Source: DASQEH01 sp038237745 (GTDB lineage Bacteria > Actinomycetota > Actinomycetes > Propionibacteriales > Nocardioidaceae). From it: DNA of 64,000 bases. This document shows positions 7,718-17,298 of this stretch, piece by piece (the stretch's first letter is position 1; the number at the start of each line of letters is the position of its first letter). The stretch spans positions 62,001-126,000 of the forward strand of contig JBBRYJ010000006.1 in NCBI GenBank assembly GCA_038237745.1, written 5' to 3'. The position numbers and the translations under genes were made by a program. Under the pieces are notes generated by a model, which was not told the origin of the DNA, made no database searches, and worked only from the letters and a program-made list of their open reading frames with translations.

Positions 7718-7847
7718 CTCATCGAGAGGGGCAGAGGGACCGGCCCGCTGAAGCCCCGGCAACCACTGGAGAGCGCGTGCAAAGGCGCATGCTCACCGGA
7801 CGGTGCCAAATCCGACTCACGTCGACCGCCGCCGTGGGAGAGATGAG
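7718..7847 (+). promoter_or_regulatory. SAM-I (S-box) riboswitch
   Basis: The leader matches the SAM-I consensus element by element: P1 5' strand CTCATC (7718-7723), then GAGAGGGGCAGAGGGACCGG, CCCGCTGAAGCCCCGGCAACC, the GGTGCCAAATCCG segment, and GGGAGAGATGAG closing P1 (3' strand GATGAG at 7842-7847). The P3 hairpin GCGCGTGC/GCGCATGC lies between. The ribosome-binding site AAGGAGG (7848-7854) directly abuts the P1 3' strand and GTG of the gene is at 7859, so SAM binding would most simply act on translation initiation. Family knowledge: SAM-I controls methionine/cysteine/SAM genes, repressing when SAM is abundant. Confidence 0.93.
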
Positions 7848-7858
7848 AAGGAGGCTTC

Positions 7859-9136
7859 GTGAGCACAACGTTCAAGTCCGCGCCCCCGACGGCGGTGGGG
7901 CAACGTCCCGCACATCCCTTCGGGAACGCACGTTGTCTGGTGTGTCGAGAGTGCCGCACAGAGCTGTTGCTCGGGCCTTTCTACGCGTGCCCGGAGTGCT
8001 TCGGTCCGCTCGAGGTGGCCTACGACTTCCCGACCGTCACACGGGAGTCGATCGCGGCCGGTCCGAAGAACATCTGGCGGTACGCCGACCTGCTGCCGGT
8101 CCGGCCGGACATCGCGAGCATCCCGAACATGGAACCGGGGTCGACCCGTCTCGTACGAGCCGACAACCTGGCGCGCGAGCTCGGTATCAGGACACTGTGG
8201 GTCAAGGACGACTCGGGCAACCCGACGCACTCGTTCAAGGACCGCGTGGTGGCGGTGGCGATCGCCGCAGCCCGCGAGCTGGGACTCCAGGTGATCGCCT
8301 GCCCGTCCACCGGGAACCTCGCGAACGCCGTGGCGGCGGCTGCCGCGCGCGCGGGATTCCGAAGTGTCGTCTTCATCCCGGACAATTTGGAGAGGCCCAA
8401 GATCATCACTACGGCCGTGTACGGCGGCACCCTGATCGCCGTCAAGGGCAACTACGACGACGTCAACAGGCTGGCCTCGGAGATCGCCGGCGAAGAGGAT
8501 GGCTGGGCCTTCGTGAACGTCAACGTGCGCCCCTACTACTCGGAGGGCTCCAAGACCCTCGGATACGAGGTGGCCGAACAGCTCGGTTGGCGACTGCCTC
8601 AACAGGTGGTGATCCCGGTGGCGTCCGGCTCGCAGCTGACGAAGGTCGACAAGGGTCTGGGCGAGCTGGCCGAGCTGGGCCTGGTCGAGCAGACGCCGTA
8701 CAGGATCTTCGGTGCTCAGGCGCAGGGCTGCGAGCCCGTGGCGGCAGCCTTCCGAGCCGGCAGCGACGTGGTGTCCCCGGTCAGACCCGACACCATCGCC
8801 AAGTCCCTAGCCATCGGCAACCCCGCGGACGGTCCGTACGTGCTCGATGTCTGCCGCCGGACGGGCGGGTCGGTCGAGTCGGTCTCCGACGAAGAGATCC
8901 GCGACGGTATCCAGCTGCTGGCTCGCACCGAAGGCATTTTCGCCGAGACCTCAGGAGGTGTCACCGTCGCGACGCTCAAGAAGCTCCTGGCGAACGGCGA
9001 TCTCGACCCTGACGCCGAGACAGTCGTCTTCAACACCGGCGACGGACTCAAGACCTTGGACGCAGTCGCCGACCGCGTCGGTCCGGCGGCGACCATCGAG
9101 CCGACGTACGCTGCCTTCACCGCGACGAGATTGTGA
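7859..9136 (+). CDS. thrC: Threonine-synthase-like PLP enzyme under SAM control
   Basis: A 425-residue fold-type II PLP enzyme. An N-terminal zinc ribbon (C26/C29 and C44/C47, with an extra C32) precedes the catalytic domain; the PLP lysine is K127 in THSFKDR; STGNLANA binds the cofactor phosphate; NPADGPYVL and FAETSGGVT follow. By family it turns O-phosphohomoserine into threonine. The context argues for caution: it lies behind a SAM-I riboswitch and 7 bp ahead of a CysO-like sulfur carrier, with no hom or thrB nearby. It may instead use O-phosphohomoserine with a protein thiocarboxylate to make homocysteine. GTG at 7859 has a strong Shine-Dalgarno. Confidence 0.85.
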   Translation: MSTTFKSAPPTAVGQRPAHPFGNARCLVCRECRTELLLGPFYACPECFGPLEVAYDFPTVTRESIAAGPKNIWRYADLLPVRPDIASIPNMEPGSTRLVRADNLARELGIRTLWVKDDSGNPTHSFKDRVVAVAIAAARELGLQVIACPSTGNLANAVAAAAARAGFRSVVFIPDNLERPKIITTAVYGGTLIAVKGNYDDVNRLASEIAGEEDGWAFVNVNVRPYYSEGSKTLGYEVAEQLGWRLPQQVVIPVASGSQLTKVDKGLGELAELGLVEQTPYRIFGAQAQGCEPVAAAFRAGSDVVSPVRPDTIAKSLAIGNPADGPYVLDVCRRTGGSVESVSDEEIRDGIQLLARTEGIFAETSGGVTVATLKKLLANGDLDPDAETVVFNTGDGLKTLDAVADRVGPAATIEPTYAAFTATRL

Positions 9137-9143
9137 GAAACAG

Positions 9144-9419
9144 ATGAGTGCACGCGTACGGGTCCCGACGATCCTGCGGACGTACACGGCGGGAGAGTCC
9201 GAGGTGACGGCGGAGGGGTCCACGCTCAGCGACGTCCTCGAGTCGCTCGACGCGTCGTTTCCCGGGATCAAGGGAAGGATCGTCGACGAGCAGGGGTCTC
9301 TTCGGCGCTTCGTCAACGTGTACGTCGGCAACGACGACGTACGCTTCCTCGACGGACTGGCCACGCCGGTCGCGGAGAATGCGCAGATCTCCGTCATCCC
9401 CGCTGTCGCGGGCGGCTGA
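9144..9419 (+). CDS. CysO-like MoaD/ThiS sulfur carrier protein
   Basis: A 91-residue ubiquitin-like protein closing with VIPAVAGG; the Gly-Gly tail would become a thiocarboxylate. It resembles, as I recall it, mycobacterial CysO: IPTILR-type start (VRVPTILRTYTAGE), SFPGI, RRFVNVYVGNDDVRFL, and AVAGG. CysO donates sulfur to O-phosphoserine through CysM, after which the Mec protease releases cysteine; neither gene is here. Instead it is 7 bp downstream of the ThrC-like gene and shares its SAM riboswitch, pointing to a role in methionine/homocysteine sulfur delivery. ATG at 9144. Confidence 0.88.
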   Translation: MSARVRVPTILRTYTAGESEVTAEGSTLSDVLESLDASFPGIKGRIVDEQGSLRRFVNVYVGNDDVRFLDGLATPVAENAQISVIPAVAGG

Positions 9420-9450
9420 GAAGAGACAACCCCGCGACCTCCGAGCCGCT

Positions 9451-9480
9451 TGCACTCGGGTGGGGCGAGTGCTAATAATG
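9451..9480 (+). promoter_or_regulatory. CIRCE element 1 overlapping the groL promoter
   Basis: TTGCACTC, nine bases, GAGTGCTAA (9451-9476) is a near-consensus CIRCE, the operator of the HrcA heat-shock repressor. TTGCAC (9451-9456) also reads as a -35 box and TAATAA (9474-9479) as a -10 box with 17-bp spacing, so HrcA binding would cover the promoter. Confidence 0.88.
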
Positions 9481-9482
9481 GA

Positions 9483-9509
9483 TTGGCACTCTCGACCCGA
9501 GAGTGACAG
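9483..9509 (+). promoter_or_regulatory. CIRCE element 2, degenerate right arm
   Basis: TTGGCACTC, nine bases (TCGACCCGA), GAGTGACAG: the left arm matches CIRCE in 8 of 9 positions and the right arm in about 6 of 9. Spacing is canonical. It also holds a perfect 8-bp inverted repeat CACTCTCG/CGAGAGTG (9487-9494, 9498-9505). It lies just downstream of the first CIRCE and the -10 box, near the predicted transcript start. Confidence 0.72.
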
Positions 9510-9635
9510 CCGGTTGGCTTCGGCGAGGGCAAGGGCGCGCTGCGGGGAAGGGTCCGTGGCTCAGGTCTGGCCCGTCCGTCGCGGGCGTCGCGCCAACCTT
9601 CCACCACATACCTCGAGCGCGGAGGAATCGCGTAC

Positions 9636-11261
<1,626 letters not shown>

Positions 11262-11305
11262 AAGTTCCCATCAGGGCGTCTCGCGCCTCGACCCGAAGCT
11301 GCACG

Positions 11306-11339
11306 GAAGCGGTCCCGACCTCACAGTCGGGGCCGCTTC
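11306..11339 (+). terminator. Hairpin terminator after groL
   Basis: Arms GAAGCGGTCCCGAC (11306-11319) and GTCGGGGCCGCTTC (11326-11339) form a 14-bp stem with one G-U pair and a 6-nt loop, 45 bp after the groL stop. Only a short T stretch follows, typical for high-GC actinobacterial terminators. Confidence 0.8.
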
Positions 11340-11341
11340 TT

Positions 11342-11386
11342 GGCGCACGTAAGGCGGGCGCACGTAGCCCAGGCGCACGTAGCCCG
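11342..11386. repeat. Triplicated 15-bp direct repeat
   Basis: GGCGCACGTA recurs exactly at 11342, 11357 and 11372, a 15-bp period, the second and third followed by GCCC. It lies between the groL terminator and the 3' end of the convergent M20 peptidase gene. No function is evident. Confidence 0.7.
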
Positions 11387-11409
11387 TATCTGCACCGCCC
11401 TGCCCCGCC

Positions 11410-12675
11410 TCACGTGCAGAGCCGCATCGCCGTCACCGCGTAGACCCGGGCACACGCGAAGACGTCGGCGAGCTCGACATGCTCGTCGATCGCGTGGGCG
11501 TGCCTCACGTCACCGGGACCGTACTGAAGCATGGGGACCCCTGCTCGTGCGTAGTGACGTAGGTCCGACCCCCAGGCCCCGCCCGTCGACGCGGGCGTCG
11601 ACCCGCGCACGCTGTGCACCGCCCCACGTACGTCGTCAAGCAGAGCGTGGCCTTCCCGCAGCGCGCCCGGTGCGAACATCCCGCCCGGCCATGTCACCCT
11701 GACGGGATGGTCGCGCAGCCAGGGGTCGCCGGCGGCCGCAGCTTCGACAGCTGCCTCGAACGCCGCGACAGCCTCCTCGACGGTCTCGTCAATGCGAACG
11801 CCGTACCGGCCCTCGGCGACGAGCCGGTCCGGCACGGTGCTTGCCCAGTCACCGGCATGGACGGTTCCGACCGACAGCGGCCAGGGGAGATCCAGGTGCT
11901 GGAAGAGCTGCGGAGCCTCGCGGTTGCGGCGCGCCTCGAAGTCGCGGAGCGCCCGGTGCACCACCTCGAACTTCTCGATGGCGCTGACCCCGCGGCTGCG
12001 GGTCGAGCCGTGTGTGGCGCGGCCGGCGAGCTCTAGTCGGAAGGTGAGGGAGCCGGCGTTCGCCGGAACCAGGTCACCGCACGTGGGCTCCCCACTGAGG
12101 CATGCCGCAGCTGTATGTCCCCGCCGAAGCGTCGCGTACGCGCCGATTCCCCCGTCCTCCTCACCGCTCACACAGTGCACGGCGAGCGGGCGGGCCAGCC
12201 TGACACCGGAGCGTCGAAGCGCGGCGGCGGCACCGATCGCTGCGACCACGCCGGCCTTCATGTCACAGGCCCCGCGCCCCCAGGCCACCGAGTCGACGAC
12301 CCGCAGAGTGAACGGCTCGCGCTCCTCCCACAGATCCAGATCGCCCGGTGGCACGACGTCCGTGTGTCCGTACAGAGCCAGCCCGGGCGTCCTACCGTCG
12401 GCGCCGAGGACACCGACGCAGCCCAGCAGCTGGCTCCGCTCGACCTCCATGCCTGGGAAGTCAGACTGCTGCCGCGCCTCGGCGACGTCGATGTCCCAGC
12501 AGTCCACGTCCAGTCCGAGGGCGCTCAAGCGCGAGGCGCACCAGCGCTGCGCCTCGGACTCCTCAGGCGTACCGTCGACCGAGCCGATGGCCACGAGCGC
12601 GGCCAGGTCGTGGGTTATCTCGGCTTCGTCGACCAGGTCGAGAACTGCTGCCTCCGCGGGGCTCAGGTCGTCCAT
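11410..12675 (-). CDS. M20 family metallopeptidase (ArgE/DapE-like deacylase)
   Basis: A 421-residue zinc amidohydrolase of the acetylornithine-deacetylase/succinyl-diaminopimelate-desuccinylase type. Metal-site motifs are LYGHTDVVPPG (His and base Asp), WGRGACDMKAG (bridging Asp), SGEEDGGIGA (catalytic and metal Glu) and the C-terminal HAHAIDEHV His. The lid/dimerisation domain sits between, from about residue 195 (RLELAGRATHGS). Start taken as ATG at 12675 (MDDLSPAEA); a longer frame to 12732 lacks support. Substrate cannot be named: it lies beside no arginine or lysine gene. Confidence 0.88.
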   Translation of the reverse strand: MDDLSPAEAAVLDLVDEAEITHDLAALVAIGSVDGTPEESEAQRWCASRLSALGLDVDCWDIDVAEARQQSDFPGMEVERSQLLGCVGVLGADGRTPGLALYGHTDVVPPGDLDLWEEREPFTLRVVDSVAWGRGACDMKAGVVAAIGAAAALRRSGVRLARPLAVHCVSGEEDGGIGAYATLRRGHTAAACLSGEPTCGDLVPANAGSLTFRLELAGRATHGSTRSRGVSAIEKFEVVHRALRDFEARRNREAPQLFQHLDLPWPLSVGTVHAGDWASTVPDRLVAEGRYGVRIDETVEEAVAAFEAAVEAAAAGDPWLRDHPVRVTWPGGMFAPGALREGHALLDDVRGAVHSVRGSTPASTGGAWGSDLRHYARAGVPMLQYGPGDVRHAHAIDEHVELADVFACARVYAVTAMRLCT

Positions 12676-12798
12676 CCAAGGCACTATGGCAGACCTTGTC
12701 GGCCGCTTGGGTTGGCAGGATAGGAGGGACATGCTGGCTGAGGATCCACCTCACGAGAACGCGATCGGCGCATTCAGCGTGCTGGATGAGGGGTCCGG

Positions 12799-13398
12799 AT
12801 GAGTGGTCCGGCGCCGGTGGGAGTTCTGCTGGCCGCCGGAGAGGGCCGGCGGCTGGGTCAGCCGAAGGCCCTTGTCACAGACTCCTCAGGCCGCACGTGG
12901 CTCACGAGGTCGGTAGACGCTCTGCGCGACGCAGGCATGGCAGAGGTGTACGTCGTGGTGGGTGCCGCTGAGGAGGCGGTAAGGGCAGCCGTCCCATCGG
13001 GATGCGAGGTGGTCGTGGCCGCGGACTGGCGGGAAGGCATGGGAGCGTCGCTGCGAGCCGGGGTGCGCGCGGTGGCGACCGAACAGCCGGAGAGCGACGC
13101 AGTCGTCATCATGCTCGTGGACACCCCAGGTGTGGGTGCCCCGGTGCTGCGTCGCCTAGCCAGGCTGACCTCGCCGGGCGTCTTGGCTCGCGCGTCGTTC
13201 GACGGGCAGCCCGGTCATCCGGTGCTGGTAGGTCGCGACCACTGGACCGGAGCTATCCAGTCGGCAGCGGCTGACCGTGGAGCTCGCGACTATCTGCGCA
13301 CCCGCGACGTCACGCTCGTCGAGTGTGCCGACATCGGCGATGGCGCCGACATCGACACACCCGATCTGCTGGCCGCGTGGCGTGCCTTAAAGCCCTAG
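12799..13398 (+). CDS. MobA-like NTP transferase, probable molybdenum-cofactor cytidylyltransferase (MocA-like)
   Basis: A 199-residue nucleotidyltransferase with the signature GVLLAAGEGRRLGQPKAL (residues 8-25, glycine-rich NTP loop plus the conserved Lys), VVVGA, the metal Asp in MLVDTPGV, and PGHPVLVGR near residue 135. MocA adds CMP to molybdopterin for xanthine-dehydrogenase/CO-dehydrogenase type enzymes. Its place immediately before the coxDE, xdhC and coxSLM genes supports that job over a sugar-nucleotide role. Confidence 0.85.
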   Translation: MSGPAPVGVLLAAGEGRRLGQPKALVTDSSGRTWLTRSVDALRDAGMAEVYVVVGAAEEAVRAAVPSGCEVVVAADWREGMGASLRAGVRAVATEQPESDAVVIMLVDTPGVGAPVLRRLARLTSPGVLARASFDGQPGHPVLVGRDHWTGAIQSAAADRGARDYLRTRDVTLVECADIGDGADIDTPDLLAAWRALKP

Positions 13399-13459
13399 CC
13401 GCGGACGGTCATCCGACCGTGACCGCCGTGCCCGCCGTGGCCCCGCCGCCGTCATACTC

Positions 13460-13474
13460 GAATCAGTATGATTC
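13460..13474. promoter_or_regulatory. Palindrome upstream of cox genes, possible operator
   Basis: GAATCA-GTA-TGATTC is a perfect 6+3+6 inverted repeat in the gap between the MobA-like gene and coxD. A second small hairpin, ACGGTC/GACCGT (13405-13420), lies just after the MobA-like stop and might attenuate read-through. No regulator gene adjoins, so binding by a protein is conjecture. Confidence 0.4.
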
Positions 13475-13542
13475 AGTCAGTCTCGAGGCGTAAGTACTTG
13501 TCGGCGGTTGGAGAACGACCACGCGTGGGCGATCCTGACAGC

Positions 13543-14427
13543 GTGCACGCAGTGAGCTCTGCCAACGAGCTGGCCACCCGACTCTCGGAGACCGGCTACC
13601 TCACGGACACCGGGCTGGCGACGATCGGCTATCTCGCGCTCGCGATGCAACGCCCCCTCCTGCTCGAAGGGGAGCCGGGCACCGGAAAGACCGCACTGGC
13701 CGAGGCGCTTGCCTCCGCCCTCGACCTGCGCCTCATCAGGCTGCAGTGCCACGAGGGAATCGACGCGAGTCAGGCGCTCTACGACTGGGACTTCGCCCGC
13801 CAGATTCTCCACCTCCGCACGATCGAGGCCACCAAGGGCGGTGATCATCTCGACCAGGCTGAGGTCGAGAAGTCGCTGTTCGACGAAAGGTTCCTGCTTG
13901 CGCGGCCGATCGTCCAGGCGCTCCGGGAAAGTCCTGTCGTGTTGCTCATCGACGAGATCGACCGGGCCGACGACGAGTTCGAAGCGTTCCTCCTGGAGGT
14001 GTTGTCGACCAACCAGGTGACGATTCCCGAGTACGGCACCGTGGCTGCCCCGACACCGCCGGTCGTCGTGCTGACGTCCAACCGCACCCGAGAGGTGCAC
14101 GACGCGCTGAAGCGCCGATGCCTCTATCACTGGGTCGACCACCCGGGTCTGCGGCGAGAGATCGAGATCGTCCGGCGGCGGCTACCGGAAGTCTCGGCGC
14201 GTCTGGTCGAGCAGGTAGCGGTGGCGATCAGCCGGCTGAGAAGCCGAGACGACCTCATCAAACCGCCGGGAGTTGCGGAGACGCTTGACTGGACGCGGGC
14301 GCTCCATACCCTCGCTCGGTCAGAGCTCGACCTCGAGAGCGCTGCCCTGACTCTCGGGGCGGTCCTGAAGTATCGCGAGGACGCTGAGCGCGTCCGGTCG
14401 TCCCTCGACTCCATCCTGGCCCCGTGA
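13543..14427 (+). CDS. coxD: MoxR-family AAA ATPase, CoxD-like
   Basis: A 294-residue (from this start) AAA+ ATPase. Walker A GEPGTGKTA, Walker B VVLLIDEIDRAD, sensor I VVLTSNRTRE, and the arginine finger region LKRRCLYHW. CoxD is the ATPase that, with the VWA protein CoxE, helps mature the molybdenum/copper site of aerobic CO dehydrogenase. It overlaps coxE by GTGA. Start uncertain: GTG 13543 or 13552 fits the family N terminus; an ATG at 13468 would add 25 residues that look non-conserved and overlap a palindrome. Confidence 0.88.
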   Translation: MHAVSSANELATRLSETGYLTDTGLATIGYLALAMQRPLLLEGEPGTGKTALAEALASALDLRLIRLQCHEGIDASQALYDWDFARQILHLRTIEATKGGDHLDQAEVEKSLFDERFLLARPIVQALRESPVVLLIDEIDRADDEFEAFLLEVLSTNQVTIPEYGTVAAPTPPVVVLTSNRTREVHDALKRRCLYHWVDHPGLRREIEIVRRRLPEVSARLVEQVAVAISRLRSRDDLIKPPGVAETLDWTRALHTLARSELDLESAALTLGAVLKYREDAERVRSSLDSILAP

Positions 14428-15548
14428 ACAACCTCGACCCGGAGTCGCCGCACCAGCCCGACGAGGTGCTCGCCGCTTTCGCGGTCGCCCTCGGAGCCTC
14501 CGGGGTGGCTGTGACGCCGGGACGCACCCGGGCATTCCTCGAGGCGGCGAGCCTGGTCGGCGCCGGCGACGCGAGTGGCGTCTACTGGGCCGGACGGGCG
14601 ACGCTGTGCGCGAATGTCGACGACCTGGAGCGATACGGCTTCGTGTTCGACACGTGGTTCAGCGGACATGTCCCTCGAGCAGGTGTGAGGCGCGCTCGAG
14701 CGCGGTCGACCACTCAGGCAGATCTGGAAGGAGACGACTACGGCGACGGAGCGCAGAGCGCCGAGGCGGCGATGCTGCGCGTATCGGCCAGCACCGCCGA
14801 GGTGTTGAGGCATCGCGACGTCGCCGCGCTGTCCAGTGCCGAGCGGGCTGCCGTGGCTCGCCTCTTCGGCTCTCTTCGGCCGCGTCTTCCGGTCCGGAGG
14901 TCGTCGCGCCGTCGACCTGCCGGTTCAGGTGAGATCGACGCTCGTCGTACGCTGCGAGAGGAGCTGCGCCGAGGTGGCGAGCCGTCCCGGCTCGAATACC
15001 GCGCCCGAGCCACCCGGCCGCGGCGGGCCGTCGTCCTCATCGACGTCTCCGGTTCGATGGCTCCATACGCCGACAGCCTGCTGCGCTGGGCGCACGCGCT
15101 CACCCGCGCTAACCGAAGCGGCACGGAAGTGTTCACGATGGGCACTCGATTGACGCGGATCAGCCGCGCCATGCGTCTCCGAGACGGTGATGCGGCCTTG
15201 GACGCTGCAGGTCACGTGGTGCCGGACTGGTCCGGTGGGACGCGCCTCGGCGAGGCTGTCAAGGTGTTCCTCGACCGGTGGGGTCGGCGAGGAGTGGCGC
15301 GGGGCGCTGTCGTCGTGGTCATGAGCGACGGCTGGGAGCGGGGGGACTGCAGCCTGCTCGGCGAGCAGATGAGCCGACTCCACCGGCTGGCGCACAGCGT
15401 GGTCTGGGTGAACCCGCACCAGGGCAAGAGCGGGTACTCGCCCGTGCAGGGCGGGATTGTCGCAGCGCGGCCGTTCGTTGACCATTTCGTCGCGGGACAC
15501 TCGTTTGCGACGTTCGAGGAGGCGCTGGACGTGGTTGCACATGCGTGA
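14424..15548 (+). CDS. coxE: VWA domain protein, CoxE-like
   Basis: A 374-residue protein of the VWA_CoxE family. The C-terminal half has a von Willebrand A fold with MIDAS motif VVLIDVSGSMAPY (DxSGS), the Thr of SGGTRLGEAV, and VVVMSDGWERGD. The N-terminal half is helical with TLREELRRGG, typical of the family. It is thought to act with CoxD in maturing the active site of the molybdenum hydroxylase. GTG start overlaps the coxD stop and its own stop overlaps the ATG of xdhC, so coxD-coxE-xdhC look translationally coupled. Confidence 0.9.
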   Translation: MNNLDPESPHQPDEVLAAFAVALGASGVAVTPGRTRAFLEAASLVGAGDASGVYWAGRATLCANVDDLERYGFVFDTWFSGHVPRAGVRRARARSTTQADLEGDDYGDGAQSAEAAMLRVSASTAEVLRHRDVAALSSAERAAVARLFGSLRPRLPVRRSSRRRPAGSGEIDARRTLREELRRGGEPSRLEYRARATRPRRAVVLIDVSGSMAPYADSLLRWAHALTRANRSGTEVFTMGTRLTRISRAMRLRDGDAALDAAGHVVPDWSGGTRLGEAVKVFLDRWGRRGVARGAVVVVMSDGWERGDCSLLGEQMSRLHRLAHSVVWVNPHQGKSGYSPVQGGIVAARPFVDHFVAGHSFATFEEALDVVAHA

Positions 15549-16680
15549 CGTGCTGCCCAAGCTGCTGCCCTGGTGGCACGACGGCGCGTCTGTCGGTCTC
15601 GGCACCGTCGTCGCGACGTTCCAGTCCGCCCCTCGGCTGCCCGGCGCATCGATGCTCGTCGGTCCCGAGGGCGAGGCGGTCGGGTCGGTGTCGGGCGGCT
15701 GCGTCGAGGGCGCCGTCTACGAGCTCGCCGAGCAAGTCCTCACCGACCGCCGGCCGGTCCTGCAGCGGTACGGCGTCAGCGACGAGGCCGCATTCGCGGT
15801 AGGGCTGACCTGCGGCGGCATCCTCGACGTCTTCGTCGAGGTGGTCGACAAGGCGAGCTTCCCCGAGCTGGCCGAGATCGCTGCCGACGTCGAGGCGGGA
15901 AGGCCGGTTGCTGTGGCCACCATCGTCTCGCACGAGGACGGCGGCAGGGTAGGGCGCCGTCTCGTCGTCAGGCCGGAGGACGACCCGCGCCCGACACTCG
16001 GCTCGCTCGGCTCTGCCCGGGCCGACGACGCCGTGGTTGCTGACACACGTGGCCTGCTCGCGGGCGGACGCAACGAGACGCTTCACTACGGACCGGACGG
16101 CCAGCGCCGCGGCGACGGGATGGCGGTCTTCGTCTCGTCGTACGCTCCCAAGCCACGGATGCTCGTGTTCGGGGCCATCGACTTCGCGGCGGCGGTCGCG
16201 AGAGTGGGTTCGTTTCTCGGCTACTGCGTGACCGTCTGTGACGCGCGTCCGGTCTTCGCCACGGCGTCGAGGTTTCCAGAGGCCGACGAGGTCGTGGTCA
16301 CCTGGCCTCACAAGTTCCTCGCCGCCGAGGTCGCCGCCGGGCGGGTGGACGAGCGCACGGTCATGTGCGTGCTGACGCACGACCCAAAGTTCGACGTACC
16401 CGTGCTCGAAGCGGCGCTGCGCCTGCCGAAGGTCGCCTACATCGGGGCGATGGGATCGAGGCGCACCCATGACGACAGGGTCGCCCGGCTTCGGGCTGCG
16501 GGGTTGACCGAGGCCGAGCTCTCGAGACTCTCCAGCCCGATCGGTCTGGACCTCGGAGCCCGCACGCCAGAGGAGACTGCCGTCAGCATCGCGGCCGAGA
16601 TCATCGCACTCAGGTGGGGTGGCCTCGGCCGTCGTCTGATCGAGGAGGAGGGGCCGATACACCACAGCGCCCCCCGCTGA
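15541..16680 (+). CDS. XdhC/CoxF family maturation protein
   Basis: A 379-residue protein with the two usual halves: an N-terminal XdhC/CoxI domain (VVATFQSAPRLPGASMLV, GSVSGGCVEGAVYE, LTCGGILDVFVE) and a C-terminal Rossmann-like XdhC_C domain (PRMLVFGAIDFAAA, VVTWPHKF, YIGAMGSRRT, RLSSPIGLDLGARTPEE). XdhC binds molybdenum cofactor, protects it during sulfuration and inserts it into the hydroxylase. The ATG at 15541 lies inside the end of coxE. About 150 bp separate it from coxS, a gap that may hold an internal promoter. Confidence 0.92.
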   Translation: MRDVLPKLLPWWHDGASVGLGTVVATFQSAPRLPGASMLVGPEGEAVGSVSGGCVEGAVYELAEQVLTDRRPVLQRYGVSDEAAFAVGLTCGGILDVFVEVVDKASFPELAEIAADVEAGRPVAVATIVSHEDGGRVGRRLVVRPEDDPRPTLGSLGSARADDAVVADTRGLLAGGRNETLHYGPDGQRRGDGMAVFVSSYAPKPRMLVFGAIDFAAAVARVGSFLGYCVTVCDARPVFATASRFPEADEVVVTWPHKFLAAEVAAGRVDERTVMCVLTHDPKFDVPVLEAALRLPKVAYIGAMGSRRTHDDRVARLRAAGLTEAELSRLSSPIGLDLGARTPEETAVSIAAEIIALRWGGLGRRLIEEEGPIHHSAPR

Positions 16681-16830
16681 CGCTGACCCGGAAGTGCTGC
16701 AATCCAGAAGAAATCTCGCGGGGGCTTGTGCGCTCGGGCGGAGTGGGGTTGTGTGGCGAGCCTAACCGTCGTGAGGCCCGCCGACCGCTGTTGGGCGGCA
16801 CCGCGACCCTTACTCGCCAGAAGGTGGAAG

Positions 16831-17298
16831 ATGACTCGGATCAGCGTCACGGTCGACGGGACCTCGTACCAGGACGAGGTCGAGCCTCGAATGCTTCTCG
16901 TCCACTACCTTCGCGAGCGCCTCGGCAAGACCGGCACGGTCGTCGGGTGCGACACGAGCAACTGTGGAGCGTGCACCGTCCACCTGGACTCCAAGAGCGT
17001 GAAGTCCTGCACGGTGTTCGCAGTCCAGGCCGACGGGCGCGACGTCACGACGATCGAGGGACTGGCCCACGACGGCGAGCTGCACCCGATGCAGCAGGCC
17101 TTCCACGAGAACCACGCTCTGCAGTGCGGCTTCTGCACGCCGGGCATGATCATGCAGAGCATCGACCTGCTACGGGAGAACCCCTCGCCGACCGAGCACG
17201 AAGTCCGCGAGGGACTGGAGGGCAACCTCTGTCGCTGCACTGGCTACCACAACATCGTCAAGGCAGTGATGAGTCTGGGAGAGGGAGCGTCGGTATGA
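16831..17298 (+). CDS. coxS: CO-dehydrogenase-type [2Fe-2S] small subunit
   Basis: A 155-residue iron-sulfur subunit. The plant-ferredoxin cluster ligands are in GCDTSNCGACTV plus a later KSC; the second, proximal cluster is bound by CGFCTPGM and CRCTGY. It passes electrons from the molybdenum site of the large subunit to the FAD subunit. ATG at 16831 follows AAGGTGG; an earlier in-frame start is not supported. The stop overlaps the start of coxL by ATGA. Confidence 0.95.
   Translation: MTRISVTVDGTSYQDEVEPRMLLVHYLRERLGKTGTVVGCDTSNCGACTVHLDSKSVKSCTVFAVQADGRDVTTIEGLAHDGELHPMQQAFHENHALQCGFCTPGMIMQSIDLLRENPSPTEHEVREGLEGNLCRCTGYHNIVKAVMSLGEGASV

Noticed and set aside
16614..17294. Upstream in-frame extension of coxL
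   Set aside because: The extension runs out of phase through the certain coxS gene; ATG at 17295 with ATGA overlap is the real start.
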